DNA from: an uncultured Muribaculaceae bacterium
Lineage (GTDB): Bacteria; Bacteroidota; Bacteroidia; Bacteroidales; Muribaculaceae
NCBI GenBank assembly: GCA_904501735.1
Contig: CAJGBY010000020.1
Location: 1 to 26,554, forward strand
Direction of reading: 5' to 3'
Length of the DNA stretch: 26,554 bases
The notes beneath the pieces were generated by a model that had not been told where the DNA came from, did no database searches, and saw only the letters and a list, made by a program, of their open reading frames with translations. Shown one piece after another: positions 15,513 through 24,297 of the stretch (positions are counted from its first letter, which is position 1; each line of letters starts with the position of its first letter). The translations under genes and the position numbers were made by a program.

Positions 15513-17126
15513 TTAGAATCTATAACCAATAGACCAAACTATTTGATTATTATTATCTGTTATATTAGCACATTGTACACCATGTGATGTTGGAGCAAAA
15601 GCCTTATATTCACTCGCTTTCTTCTTATGAACATATGCTAGATCAGTATAGAATCCCTTATTTCGATATCCCACGCCACCTGTTATATATTGTGTTGACT
15701 TATCAAATACATAAGCTGGCATGGTTCCCGATGTAATAATATCTATTTTATCTCTTAACGCATCCTCATTTACTGGAGAACTTTGATAAGCATAACCGAG
15801 TCGAAGGCTCACTGATGGCATCAATCTATATTCGGCGCCAATACGAAATATATTCATATTTTTATAATAATCCTTGATTGAAGCGCTTACTTGAGGATCT
15901 TCTTGGTACATATCATAATCATACTCATATTGAATATTCATATCTTTATATGCCACCATTTCATATTCTCCACTCAATATTAGCTTACTACCCAAAACAG
16001 TAGCTGCACTAACATTAAATCTCCAAGGTGACTTAATTTTATAGCTCACTTCATCTGCATACCCAGCATTAGCTTCTTCTAATCCAGTTTTTTTGAATCC
16101 AGTATTCGAAATGGTTTCATAACTCATTGTAGAATAAATTTGGTCAACCATATTCCAATAAGTTGGTGTGTGAATTGACAAACCTAATCTCAATTCTTGG
16201 ATTGGTTTTACTATCACACCAAATTTAAAGTTCAAACCATTACCGCTCGTATTCAACCAATTTTCCAAGCCAAATGATGCAGTTCCATTTTTATCCAACT
16301 GCCCATTATCATTATTAACTACAGTTGCATCGTTGAGTGCCTCACCATAATATGTATACTTACTTAGATCCATGCTACTTACACCTAATCCAAGCCCCCA
16401 ATACAACATATCTAAAACATTGCCACCCAGATTGATACTAAATTCATCTACACCACCCTTTTCTATCACTTCGTATTCACTAAAACCCTGAGTAGCGCCA
16501 TTCATCAAACCCGTAAAATTATTCCCATCTCCATAAGAATCTTTGCTTTGTGGGTTAATTATATATGAATTATATGCCATGATACTAAGCCATGGTGCAT
16601 GTGAATCAAGATAAGGATCACTATCATCAAAATATGCCAAGTCATAAGTTGTATAACCACCTGAGTTGGTTACATCAGCTATATAATTTGACAAAGATTG
16701 TTTTATATTATCCATTCTTCCACTATATCTCCTATTGTAAGACACTGGTCGATTATAAGAGAAACCAAAATTCAGATAAGGCATAGTTTCAGAATTAAGT
16801 CTAAACGCGCCTACATAACCAAAGTTGTTTACATTAAATTTTGTTTGATTTACTTTAGAAGACAAGCCATTAGTCGATGCTTCACTTGATTGAATATCCA
16901 AATTTAATGTCAATCCAACATCAGAACTTCTATACACCCCTATTCCACCTGGATTGTGATTTATTGAGGATAAATCACCTCCCAAAGCACTATAAGCTCC
17001 AGCCATCGACATATAACGAGCAGAGCCCTTAAGGTCAGTTTGCGACACAGAATATGCATCTACAGCTGTTTGCGCAACGGCAAACATTGGCAATGCAACA
17101 ATTATTGATGTTATTATTTTTTTCAT
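15513..17126 (-). CDS. Outer-membrane beta-barrel protein, OmpP1/FadL/TodX family
   Basis: A 537-residue outer-membrane protein with a signal peptide (MKKIITSIIVALPMFAVAQ). The mature N-terminus contains the family hallmark for hydrophobic-compound channels: SARYMSMAGAYSALGGD (35-51) followed by INHNPGGIGVYR (55-66), equivalent to the GxAxA...NPAG region of FadL. The rest is alternating aromatic and polar strands, and the last residue is Phe in the strand WSIGYRF, as needed for barrel insertion. In Bacteroidota these proteins are often labelled hemin receptor or OMP transport protein; the true substrate is not known and fatty acids or other hydrophobic compounds are possible. It begins 53 bp after the Trp/Tyr/His-rich gene with no promoter seen between, so the two are probably cotranscribed. 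Confidence 0.87.
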   Translation of the reverse strand: MKKIITSIIVALPMFAVAQTAVDAYSVSQTDLKGSARYMSMAGAYSALGGDLSSINHNPGGIGVYRSSDVGLTLNLDIQSSEASTNGLSSKVNQTKFNVNNFGYVGAFRLNSETMPYLNFGFSYNRPVSYNRRYSGRMDNIKQSLSNYIADVTNSGGYTTYDLAYFDDSDPYLDSHAPWLSIMAYNSYIINPQSKDSYGDGNNFTGLMNGATQGFSEYEVIEKGGVDEFSINLGGNVLDMLYWGLGLGVSSMDLSKYTYYGEALNDATVVNNDNGQLDKNGTASFGLENWLNTSGNGLNFKFGVIVKPIQELRLGLSIHTPTYWNMVDQIYSTMSYETISNTGFKKTGLEEANAGYADEVSYKIKSPWRFNVSAATVLGSKLILSGEYEMVAYKDMNIQYEYDYDMYQEDPQVSASIKDYYKNMNIFRIGAEYRLMPSVSLRLGYAYQSSPVNEDALRDKIDIITSGTMPAYVFDKSTQYITGGVGYRNKGFYTDLAYVHKKKASEYKAFAPTSHGVQCANITDNNNQIVWSIGYRF

Positions 17127-17179
17127 AGTCTATAAATCTTAAACATTACACTTAAAAACGACAAATCGTTTATTAAATA

Positions 17180-18136
17180 CTATCTGCGACCACCTCGGCT
17201 ACCACCACCTCTATTTGAGCCTCCACCACCAAAAGAAGAGCTTGAGCCTCTATCATAATTGTCGTTTGATGATCGACTTGATCTCACACTATTATTATAT
17301 GAGCTACTTGAACTATTTCTATAATCATTGTTACTACTCATTGATGGACGACGACCTCCACTATTTGAAGAAGAGCTATTTCTTCTTGAGCTTGACTTTC
17401 GATTATCCGATTTAACCGATGAATTTCCACGACCCGATGTCGAAGAAGGACGACGGCCCACACCTTCATTTGTAGTATTCACACCGAATGGGCGACGACC
17501 ACCTGCATTATATGTAGGTCGATTATTACCTCCACCTGAAACAATGCTACCTCCTCCTATTACTGGATGATGAACATGTCCTGGATACCAACCATGTGGA
17601 TAGTGATGATGATGGTGATGATGATACATAGGATAATACCAATCCCATCCATAACCCCAACACCAATCATAATGCCAATTTGAATAAATCCATGGATTAT
17701 ACCAACCATAATTCCAAGTTAATGGCATATTCCAATCATACATAAATGGATTGTAATATGTGGTTGGAGTTCCTATTATAATATTAATTTCGGGAGTATT
17801 AGACTCAGTTACAACAGATGGATTATAGAATCTTCTTATTCTATCAGTATAAACAAAATCACCTTGAGCACCTAATGGCATGCTATCAGTAGCTAATGTA
17901 TCAATATAGGTGTATCTACGATTATATTCATCAACATCGCGCATATCTCCTATATTATATATTACATCATAAGAATTAAATACATCATTATCTTCAATGT
18001 ATTTATCGTTTTTCGTCTCTACTTTCTTTGTTTCCTTTGATGGATTATAGTATATGTCATCATAATCTTGTGCACGACTTACTAAGTTTGAAGTCAACAA
18101 CAATGCACTTAATATTAAAGATAATTTTACTTTCAT
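17180..18136 (-). CDS. Secreted low-complexity protein, Trp/Tyr-rich with His7 tract and Arg/Ser/Gly tail
   Basis: Family not recognised with certainty; similar products in Bacteroides are annotated as hypothetical or vitellogenin-like. The 318-residue protein has a signal peptide (cleavage probably after RAQ, residue 23), then an acidic Asp/Tyr-rich region (24-115), a strand-like INIIIGTPTTYY segment, an aromatic belt at 127-171 with nine Trp and eleven Tyr, seven consecutive His (172-178) plus His181, 187, 189 and 190, and a flexible tail (195-318) of Ser, Gly, Arg and Asn with the motif GRRP three times (near 213, 228 and 261). It ends SRGGRR. The tail could contact polyanions or the cell surface; the His tract could bind metal or heme. 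Both are inference. It precedes the FadL-family gene in the same unit. Confidence 0.78.
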   Translation of the reverse strand: MKVKLSLILSALLLTSNLVSRAQDYDDIYYNPSKETKKVETKNDKYIEDNDVFNSYDVIYNIGDMRDVDEYNRRYTYIDTLATDSMPLGAQGDFVYTDRIRRFYNPSVVTESNTPEINIIIGTPTTYYNPFMYDWNMPLTWNYGWYNPWIYSNWHYDWCWGYGWDWYYPMYHHHHHHHYPHGWYPGHVHHPVIGGGSIVSGGGNNRPTYNAGGRRPFGVNTTNEGVGRRPSSTSGRGNSSVKSDNRKSSSRRNSSSSNSGGRRPSMSSNNDYRNSSSSSYNNSVRSSRSSNDNYDRGSSSSFGGGGSNRGGGSRGGRR

Positions 18137-18176
18137 AGTCAGCTATAATTTAATCAATTTAATCTTTAGACGAGTT

Positions 18177-18184
18177 CAAACTTA
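18177..18184 (-). promoter_or_regulatory. Possible -7 box of the Trp/Tyr/His-rich gene
   Basis: TAAGTTTG on the minus strand matches TAnnTTTG, 41 bases before the start codon at 18136. No convincing -33 box is present, so the call is weak. The 150 bp between this gene and the upstream methyltransferase gene hold nothing else recognisable. Confidence 0.35.
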
Positions 18185-18286
18185 TAAAGTTTAATCTAAA
18201 TCATTTGCTAAATTAGTAAAAAAAGTCATGTATTAATTTCGCAACACTCTGATTTATATCGTTTTTAAGCAATATTAAGATAGAAT

Positions 18287-19000
18287 TCACATCTTTAGAT
18301 AATATTCACGGGTAAGTGCAATATATTCATCAGTATATTCATGGCGAGACTTTTCTATCTCCATATATTCAACGACACACGCACATTCTTGTTTAGAAAT
18401 TTTCCACAACAACCTTTTGACTTCTCCTCCTAAAAGTGGACGAATATATGTTTTATTAGCCACATAACAATTATTCATCATTATTATATTATCAAGATGA
18501 TTTTCAACATCACTTGGCGTAATCAAACATATAAAGCCATTATCATTTAATAATTTAACAGCACATTCTATCAAATTCTCATACGACAAGGAACTTGTAT
18601 GGCGTGCATTTTTGCGTTTCTCTTCTTGACAAACAAGGCTATCAATAAAATAAGGTGGATTAGACACTATAACATCATATCGCAAATCACAATCCTTCGA
18701 AAATGTAATAAAATCGTCATGTATAACCTTCATGCGTTCAGCCCATGGGGACTCGTTGAAGTTTAATGTAGCTTCAGCAAAAGCATCAGCATCTATTTCT
18801 ATCGCATCGATATTTGCATTACATCGTTGTGCCATCATCAATGCAACCAAACCAGTACCAGTACCTATGTCAAGCACCGAATTGGCTGCTTTAACATCGG
18901 CCCATGCTCCAAGTAGAACACCATCTGTTCCCACTTTCATTGCACTTTTATCATTTCGCACACTAAATTGCTTAAATCTGAACACTTTTTCTCGAGCCAT
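18287..19000 (-). CDS. trmN: tRNA1(Val) (adenine37-N6)-methyltransferase-like protein
   Basis: The 237-residue protein matches the TrmN6/YfiC family, which in E. coli methylates N6 of A37 in tRNA1(Val). It begins with FRFKQFSVRND and MKVGTDGVLLGAWAD (21-35), the characteristic opening of this family, then the SAM-binding motif VLDIGTGTG (42-50), the acidic motif AIEID (66-70), and NPPYF (114-118), the N6-adenine methyltransferase motif. Length is normal (E. coli about 245). It stands alone on the minus strand, divergent from marC, with 150 bp to the next gene downstream. The exact tRNA target may differ in this phylum, but the reaction type is well supported by the NPPY motif. Confidence 0.9.
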   Translation of the reverse strand: MAREKVFRFKQFSVRNDKSAMKVGTDGVLLGAWADVKAANSVLDIGTGTGLVALMMAQRCNANIDAIEIDADAFAEATLNFNESPWAERMKVIHDDFITFSKDCDLRYDVIVSNPPYFIDSLVCQEEKRKNARHTSSLSYENLIECAVKLLNDNGFICLITPSDVENHLDNIIMMNNCYVANKTYIRPLLGGEVKRLLWKISKQECACVVEYMEIEKSRHEYTDEYIALTREYYLKM

Positions 19001-19050
19001 AAAAAATTTTGAAAATTATATTTTTTCACATTTCAACATCAATTTGATTA

Positions 19051-19058
19051 CAAATTTA
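19051..19058 (-). promoter_or_regulatory. Probable -7 box of the trmN gene
   Basis: TAAATTTG on the minus strand matches TAnnTTTG, with an expected leader of about 45 bases. No clear -33 box lies at the expected distance. Confidence 0.42.
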
Positions 19059-19144
19059 AGCACTTTAGTCCATAAATCATTAAACCAAACTATATTTCAA
19101 TATTAATTTATTACAAATCATCACAAAACATCATTAATTGACTA

Positions 19145-19176
19145 TTTGTTATTAAAAAGATAAAACATTAATTTTG
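19145..19176 (+). promoter_or_regulatory. Promoter of marC
   Basis: TTTG at 19145-19148, a 20-bp gap and TAATTTTG at 19169-19176 match both boxes. The expected start leaves a leader of about 15-20 bases before the ATG at 19199. Confidence 0.7.
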
Positions 19177-19198
19177 TAGAAAATTAAATCACACTACT

Positions 19199-19783
19199 AT
19201 GTTTAGCGAATTTAACATCCAAGAATTTCTAAGTGCATTCATTGTACTTTTTGCGATTATCGACATTATTGGTTCTGTACCTATTATTATCAACCTTCAA
19301 CAAAGAGACCGTTCGGTCAATGCACTCAAAGCATCGGTTCTATCATTTGTACTTATGCTTGTGTTTTTCCTTGCCGGCGATTTGCTTTTAAAACTTTTCC
19401 ATGTCGACATCAATTCATTCGCATTAGCTGGGGGTATAATAATTTTTGCTATTGCGCTCGAAATGATTCTTGACATCGAAATTTTCAAGAACAATGGTCC
19501 TATTAAAGAAGCAACTCTCGTACCTCTTGTATTTCCTTTGCTTGCTGGTCCAGGTGCATTTACAACATTACTTTCACTAAAAGCAGAATTTGCTTCTATA
19601 AACATTCTTTTAGGTCTTACCGCAAATATGATTTGGGTATATATCGTTCTTAAAATTACCCATAAAATACAACGAATACTTGGAGAAAGTGGTATTTTCA
19701 TTATCCGTAAATTCTTCGGAGTAATTCTACTTGCAATCTCAGTCAAACTTATCACATCAAACATTTCTATTTTGATAGGATAA
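19199..19783 (+). CDS. MarC family integral membrane protein
   Basis: A 194-residue protein with six predicted membrane helices of the MarC/UPF0056 family. Family features visible are the first helix FIVLFAIIDIIGSVPI (15-30), the helix-rich ALAGGIIIFAIALEMIL segment (75-91) and the VPLVFPLLAGPGAFTTLL segment (107-124), the conserved P-LAGPG motif of the family. The family was named from the E. coli mar locus, but a role in antibiotic resistance has not held up and the transported substrate is unknown. The gene is a single-gene unit with a clear promoter, and it converges on the nitroreductase gene across a strong bidirectional hairpin. Confidence 0.92.
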   Translation: MFSEFNIQEFLSAFIVLFAIIDIIGSVPIIINLQQRDRSVNALKASVLSFVLMLVFFLAGDLLLKLFHVDINSFALAGGIIIFAIALEMILDIEIFKNNGPIKEATLVPLVFPLLAGPGAFTTLLSLKAEFASINILLGLTANMIWVYIVLKITHKIQRILGESGIFIIRKFFGVILLAISVKLITSNISILIG

Positions 19784-19800
19784 ACCGACATAAATAGCAT

Positions 19801-19840
19801 AAAATAAGCTATCTCACAAGAGATAGCTTATTTTATTTTG
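19801..19840. terminator. Bidirectional terminator between marC and the nitroreductase gene
   Basis: A perfect 15-bp stem: AAAATAAGCTATCTC (19801-19815), loop ACAA, GAGATAGCTTATTTT (19820-19834), followed by ATTTTG. The A/T-rich base gives a T run on both strands, as expected between convergent genes. Confidence 0.9.
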
Positions 19841-19856
19841 ATGACAATTATTAACA

Positions 19857-20609
19857 TCAACTTTTTATATCAAAACCCTGTTGACGCAAATAGTCAAGCA
19901 TATTATAGCCCATGATATCCTTATAATATTCAAGAATATGACCACACCAGTCATTATCTGTTTTAAAACCTGATCTTGTGGCATTATACACCTTTATTAT
20001 ATCATCATAATATTTCAATTTATCCACAAGCCCATCTTCATTATACTTATTTTTATGTATCACAGCTCCACGAGGTTGCTTTGGCTTTACATCTGGCTTC
20101 TCACGAGGAACACCCACTGCAAGACCACACACCACAAACACACCTTGAGGTAATTTCAACAATTTTGCTAATTCCTCTGCATTTGCTGTTCTCGTATAAC
20201 CAATACAACAGCTTCCAAGCCCACAACTTTCTGCCGCAATCAATGCATTACCCATCGCTAAAGTGGCATCTATAATACCCACCATTACACCATCCAATGT
20301 TTCTGTTACAGCTGGCATTTTCAATCCCTTTTCATTCGACAATTTAGCTATTTTATTATAATCGGCGCAGAATACAAAAAATCTATTGCAAGTTTTTATC
20401 TGCTTTTGTCCCGTTAGAGCATATATTTGCTCTTTTAATGTTACATCAGTAATATCTATTACCGAAAACTGTTGACCATTATAACTCGTAGGAGTGTTAA
20501 GTATAGCCGTATATATAACATTCAGCGCGTTATCTGAAATTGGTTCACGCTCATATCGACGCACACTCGTACGCTCTTCAAACATTGTTTTTATATCTTC
20601 CATATTCAT
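19857..20609 (-). CDS. Nitroreductase family NAD(P)H:FMN oxidoreductase, NfsA/FRP-like
   Basis: A 250-residue flavoprotein of the nitroreductase superfamily that probably reduces nitro compounds, quinones or flavins with NAD(P)H. The opening RTSVRRY (13-19) is the FMN-phosphate-binding motif, followed by NTPTSYNGQQ (38-47), the variant of the SPSSxNxQ flavin segment found in the NfsA/Frp branch. ESCGLGSCCIGYTR (127-140) and VVCGLAVGVPRE match the rest of the fold, and the C-terminal tail of about 60 residues is typical of the NfsA group. The natural substrate is unknown; in anaerobic Bacteroidales such enzymes affect metronidazole activation or inactivation, but this is not shown here. Either Met1 or Met3 could be the start. 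It has its own promoter at 20678-20709. Confidence 0.88.
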   Translation of the reverse strand: MNMEDIKTMFEERTSVRRYEREPISDNALNVIYTAILNTPTSYNGQQFSVIDITDVTLKEQIYALTGQKQIKTCNRFFVFCADYNKIAKLSNEKGLKMPAVTETLDGVMVGIIDATLAMGNALIAAESCGLGSCCIGYTRTANAEELAKLLKLPQGVFVVCGLAVGVPREKPDVKPKQPRGAVIHKNKYNEDGLVDKLKYYDDIIKVYNATRSGFKTDNDWCGHILEYYKDIMGYNMLDYLRQQGFDIKS

Positions 20610-20677
20610 AGTTTTGCATTCTTAACTTTAAACATTCTGCAACTACTTATTGTTTAAATAATCTCATTTAACTAACA

Positions 20678-20709
20678 CAAAAATACATTTACCTATTATA
20701 ATCTACAAC
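20678..20709 (-). promoter_or_regulatory. Promoter of the nitroreductase gene
   Basis: On the minus strand GTTG (20709-20706), a 20-bp gap and TATTTTTG (20685-20678) match the Bacteroides promoter. The leader would be about 60 bases. The remaining part of the 264-bp gap to prfA is AT-rich with nothing else recognised. Confidence 0.6.
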
Positions 20710-20814
20710 AGAACAAATCTATCACATAATACACATTATCTATATATCAACTTTACATTCCCAATCTATTTGAATTATCTTATTTCATCTAATAACATTA
20801 TTGTTACCTTGATT

Positions 20815-20846
20815 TATGGTTTTTATTTGTTTTTTTGCTAATTTTG
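20815..20846 (+). promoter_or_regulatory. Promoter of the prfA-pyrF unit
   Basis: TAATTTTG at 20839-20846 matches the -7 box; TATG at 20815-20818, 20 bp upstream, is a weak -33 box. The leader is about 20 bases. Confidence 0.5.
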
Positions 20847-20873
20847 TAGGAAATTACGCGTATTATAGATTTT

Positions 20874-21983
20874 ATGGCAAAAACTCCATTATTAGAACGA
20901 CTAGAAGGCTTAGATGCTCGTTTCGAAGAAATAGGCACTCTTATCACCGACCCAGCGGTAATTGCCGACATGAAACGCTATGTTAAGCTTAGCAAAGAAT
21001 ATAAAGATCTTGAACAGTTGCTTAAAGCAGCTAACAAATATAAAAACCTATTAAATGGCATCGATGAAGCAAGACTCATTCTCGAAACTGAGACCGATGA
21101 AGACTTGCGAGAAATGGCTAAAGAAGAGCTTGAAGCTAATACTGAGGCTGTGCCAAAAATGGAAGAAGAAATAAAACTTCTTCTTATTCCTGAAGACCCA
21201 GAAGATGGTCGCAATGCCATTGTCGAAATCCGTGGTGGTACTGGTGGTGACGAAGCTGCTATCTTTGCTGGCGATTTATTCCGTATGTACACTAAATATT
21301 GTGAAACAAAGGGATGGAAAACCGAAGTATCAAGTTTCAATGAAGGAGCTGCAGGCGGATTCAAGGAAATTGTATTCACTGTAAGTGGTCAAGGTGTATA
21401 TGGCACTATGAAATATGAATCAGGTGTGCATCGCGTACAACGCGTTCCTGCCACCGAAACTCAAGGTCGTGTACACACATCGGCTGCATCTGTAGCTGTA
21501 CTACCCGAAGCAGAACCTTTTGATGTAGAAATTAATGAAGGTGAAATCAAATGGGACACTTTCCGAAGTGGTGGTGCTGGTGGACAGAATGTCAACAAAG
21601 TTGAATCGGGTGTTCGCTTGCGCTATATGTGGAAGAACCCAAATACAGGCGAAACAGAAGAAATTCTTATCGAATGTACTGAAACTCGCGACCAGCCTAA
21701 AAACAAGGAACGAGCATTAACTCGACTACGCTCTTTTATCTACGACAAGGAGCATCAAAAATATGTAGACGACATCGCTTCACGACGCAAAACTATGGTA
21801 TCAACAGGCGACCGCTCGGCTAAAATTCGCACTTACAACTATCCACAAGGTCGTATTACCGACCATCGCATCGGTTATACTATATATAATTTGGGTGCAT
21901 TTATGGACGGAGAAATTCAAGACTGCATCGACCATTTGATCGTTGCCGAAAATGCCGAAAAGTTAAAAGAAAACGAACTATAA
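20874..21983 (+). CDS. prfA: Peptide chain release factor 1
   Basis: RF1 recognises UAA and UAG and triggers release of the finished protein from the ribosome. The 369-residue protein has the helical N-terminal domain (1-105), the codon-recognition tripeptide PAT (192-194, in HRVQRVPATETQGRVHTS), which marks RF1 rather than RF2 (SPF), and the catalytic GGQ at 236-238 in RSGGAGGQNVNKVES, where the Gln is the site of methylation by PrmC in other bacteria. The C-terminus is of normal length. It starts at ATG 20874, close to a -7 promoter box, and is followed 16 bp later by pyrF, with which it is probably cotranscribed. prfA next to pyrF is, as I recall, a common arrangement in Bacteroidales. Confidence 0.97.
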   Translation: MAKTPLLERLEGLDARFEEIGTLITDPAVIADMKRYVKLSKEYKDLEQLLKAANKYKNLLNGIDEARLILETETDEDLREMAKEELEANTEAVPKMEEEIKLLLIPEDPEDGRNAIVEIRGGTGGDEAAIFAGDLFRMYTKYCETKGWKTEVSSFNEGAAGGFKEIVFTVSGQGVYGTMKYESGVHRVQRVPATETQGRVHTSAASVAVLPEAEPFDVEINEGEIKWDTFRSGGAGGQNVNKVESGVRLRYMWKNPNTGETEEILIECTETRDQPKNKERALTRLRSFIYDKEHQKYVDDIASRRKTMVSTGDRSAKIRTYNYPQGRITDHRIGYTIYNLGAFMDGEIQDCIDHLIVAENAEKLKENEL

Positions 21984-21999
21984 ATAACTTTACTACAAT

Positions 22000-22821
22000 A
22001 TGAATAAGCAAGAATTAATCAACAACATCAAGGCTAAGAAATCTTTCTTGTGTGTAGGTCTTGACCCTGACCTTGAAAAGATGCCAGAACACCTACAAGG
22101 TGATTTATTCCAGTTCAACAAAGCAATTATTGATGCTACAGCTCAACACACAGTGGCTTACAAACCTAATCTTGCTTTCTACGAAGTATTAGGATCAGAA
22201 GGCGTTAAAGCTTTTGAACAAACAGTAAAATATATTCAAGAAAATCACCCTGACATCTTTATTATTGCTGATGCAAAACGAGGCGACATTGGCAACACAT
22301 CAAAGATGTATGCAAAAGGTCTTTTCGAACACACTAATGTTGACGCTATCACAGTTGCTCCTTATATGGGCGAAGATAGTGTAACACCATTCCTTGGTTA
22401 CGAAGGTAAATGGGTGATTCTACTTGCTTTAACTTCAAACAAAGGCTCACAAGACTTCCAATTCGGCAAAGACGAAAATGGTACTCCCCTATTTGAAAAA
22501 GTTCTTCGCAAATCAGCCGAATGGGGCGACGACTCTAACATGATGTATGTAGTTGGAGCTACTCAAGGTAAAATGTTCGAAGAAATTCGTCGCATTTCAC
22601 CTAAATCATTCCTTCTTGTACCTGGCGTTGGTGCACAAGGTGGTAGCCTAAGCGAAGTTGTAAGATATGGTATTATTCCAGAATGTGGACTTCTTGTAAA
22701 CTCTTCTCGTGGCATTATCCACGCATCAAAGGAAGCTAATTTTGCTGAAGTTGCTGGCGAAAAAGCTAAAGAGCTACAAGAAGAAATGGCACAACTACTT
22801 GCCGAAAATGGAATAATTTAA
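22000..22821 (+). CDS. pyrF: Orotidine 5'-phosphate decarboxylase
   Basis: PyrF converts OMP to UMP, the last step of pyrimidine synthesis, without a cofactor. The 273-residue protein is a TIM barrel of the longer type-2 family. LCVGLDPD (17-24) supplies the first Asp, AYKPNLAFYE (53-62) a conserved Lys, and DAKRGDIGNT (91-100) the catalytic Asp-Lys-x-x-Asp network with Lys93. LLVPGVGAQGG and LLVNSSRGI in the last third bind the phosphate. It follows prfA after 16 bp. An imperfect hairpin with a short T run lies at 22864-22892 but overlaps the pgk promoter, so termination after pyrF is uncertain. Confidence 0.96.
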   Translation: MNKQELINNIKAKKSFLCVGLDPDLEKMPEHLQGDLFQFNKAIIDATAQHTVAYKPNLAFYEVLGSEGVKAFEQTVKYIQENHPDIFIIADAKRGDIGNTSKMYAKGLFEHTNVDAITVAPYMGEDSVTPFLGYEGKWVILLALTSNKGSQDFQFGKDENGTPLFEKVLRKSAEWGDDSNMMYVVGATQGKMFEEIRRISPKSFLLVPGVGAQGGSLSEVVRYGIIPECGLLVNSSRGIIHASKEANFAEVAGEKAKELQEEMAQLLAENGII

Positions 22822-22884
22822 GTTATTTCAACCTCAGAAAAGAAAAAACATCTTCCAATACGACTAAATGTCAAAAATTTAGAG

Positions 22885-22892
22885 TATTTTTG
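22885..22892 (+). promoter_or_regulatory. Probable -7 box of pgk, with an adjoining inverted repeat
   Basis: TATTTTTG at 22885-22892 matches TAnnTTTG; the leader would be about 40 bases. No good -33 box is seen. The inverted repeat CTAAAT (22864-22869) / ATTTAG (22877-22882) directly upstream could be a weak terminator of pyrF, an operator, or chance. Confidence 0.48.
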
Positions 22893-22939
22893 TGTGTTAT
22901 AACAGAAAACAATATTAATCATTTTAAATAATTAAAGAA

Positions 22940-24187
22940 ATGACAATCGATCAATTTAATTTTGCTGGTAAAAAAGCAATCGTTCGCGTGGACTTCAATG
23001 TACCATTGGACGAAAACGGAAAAGTAACTGACGATACTCGTATTCGCGGTGCACTTCCTACTCTAAAGAAAATTCTTGCTGATGGTGGTAGCCTAATCAT
23101 CATGTCACACATGGGCAAACCTAAAGGCAAAGTTAATCCTAAATTCTCTCTTGGTCAAATCAAGGATGTAGTTGCTGATCGTCTTGGTGCAAATGTAGAA
23201 TTTGCTCCTGATTGTGCTAAGGCTGCTGACGCTGCTGCAGCTCTTAAGCCAGGCGAAGTGCTTCTTCTTGAAAACCTTCGTTTCTACCCTGAAGAAGAAG
23301 GCAAGCCAGTAGGTATCGACAAAGAAGATCCTGCTTATGCTGAAGCTAAGGAGGCTATGAAGGCAAGCCAAAAAGAATTCGCTAAGACTCTTGCAAGCTA
23401 TGCTGATGTATATGTAAACGACGCTTTCGGTACAGCTCACCGCAAGCACGCTTCTACAGCTGTTATCGCTGACAGCTTCGATGCTGACCACAAGATGCTT
23501 GGCTACTTGATGGAAAAAGAAGTAAACGCTGTTGAAAATGTACTTAACAACATCAAGCGTCCATTCACAGCTATCATGGGTGGTTCTAAGGTTTCTACTA
23601 AGATCGGTATCATCGAAAACTTGATGGACAAGGTAGATAACTTGATTCTTTGTGGTGGTATGACTTACACATTCGCTAAGGCTCTTGGTGGTACTGTAGG
23701 TGTATCAATCTGCGAAAACGACAAGCTTGACCTTGCTCTAAGCATCATCGAAAAGGCTAAGGCTAAGGGTGTAAACTTGGTTCTTGGTGTTGACTGCGTA
23801 TGTGCGGACTCTTTCAGCAACGATGCTAACACTCAAGTTGTTCCTGCTGGTAACATCCCAGAAGGTTGGGAAGGTCTTGATGCAGGTCCTGAAACTCGCG
23901 AAAAATTCGCTAACGCTATCAAGGATGCTAAGACTATCCTTTGGAATGGTCCTGCTGGTGTATTCGAATTTGACAACTTCACAGCGGGTTCTCGCGCTAT
24001 CGCTGATGCTGTAGTTGAAGCAACTGAAAAGGGAGCATTCTCACTTGTAGGTGGTGGTGACTCTGTAGCTTGCGTAAACAAGTTCGGTCTTGCAGACAAG
24101 GTATCTTATGTATCAACTGGTGGTGGTGCTCTACTTGAAGCTATCGAAGGTAAAGTTCTTCCAGGTATTGCAGCTATCAAAGGCTAA
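22940..24187 (+). CDS. pgk: Phosphoglycerate kinase
   Basis: Pgk makes ATP and 3-phosphoglycerate from 1,3-bisphosphoglycerate in glycolysis. The 415-residue protein shows the signature RVDFNVP (16-22), the substrate-binding SHMGKPKGK, LLLENLRFYPEE (about 107-118), NDAFGTAHRKHAS, GGSKVSTKI and the nucleotide-binding LVGGGDSVACV near the C-terminus. It is about 20-25 residues longer than the common 390-residue bacterial form because of a charged insertion of about that size after LRFYPEEEG, a feature I associate with Bacteroidota enzymes. Codon use is strongly biased (GGT for Gly, CTT for Leu, AAG for Lys), as expected for a highly expressed gene. It has its own promoter and terminator. Confidence 0.98.
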   Translation: MTIDQFNFAGKKAIVRVDFNVPLDENGKVTDDTRIRGALPTLKKILADGGSLIIMSHMGKPKGKVNPKFSLGQIKDVVADRLGANVEFAPDCAKAADAAAALKPGEVLLLENLRFYPEEEGKPVGIDKEDPAYAEAKEAMKASQKEFAKTLASYADVYVNDAFGTAHRKHASTAVIADSFDADHKMLGYLMEKEVNAVENVLNNIKRPFTAIMGGSKVSTKIGIIENLMDKVDNLILCGGMTYTFAKALGGTVGVSICENDKLDLALSIIEKAKAKGVNLVLGVDCVCADSFSNDANTQVVPAGNIPEGWEGLDAGPETREKFANAIKDAKTILWNGPAGVFEFDNFTAGSRAIADAVVEATEKGAFSLVGGGDSVACVNKFGLADKVSYVSTGGGALLEAIEGKVLPGIAAIKG

Positions 24188-24210
24188 AAAATTGTATTTT
24201 TAAGCATATT

Positions 24211-24246
24211 TAAGGTTCATTCTTCTAAGAATGGACCTTTTATGTT
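24211..24246 (+). terminator. Intrinsic terminator of pgk
   Basis: AAGGTTCATTC (24212-24222) pairs with GAATGGACCTT (24229-24239), 11 bp with one T-G pair, around a 6-base loop. A short T-rich stretch follows. Confidence 0.82.
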
Positions 24247-24266
24247 TTAAAACCATAGTAATTTCG

Positions 24267-24297
24267 TTTGTTTTAACAAGAATATTTGTTAAATTTG
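24267..24297 (+). promoter_or_regulatory. Promoter of mutA-mutB
   Basis: TTTG at 24267-24270, a 19-bp gap and TAAATTTG at 24290-24297 match both boxes. The leader is about 105 bases, longer than the others in this window, AT-rich, with only a weak 7-bp inverted repeat (TATTGAA at 24323, TTCAATA at 24359) and no recognised riboswitch. Confidence 0.68.

Noticed and set aside
19297..19800. Open frame of 167 codons antisense to marC
   Set aside because: It mirrors the marC coding region, has no promoter or family features, and runs through the terminator region at its start.
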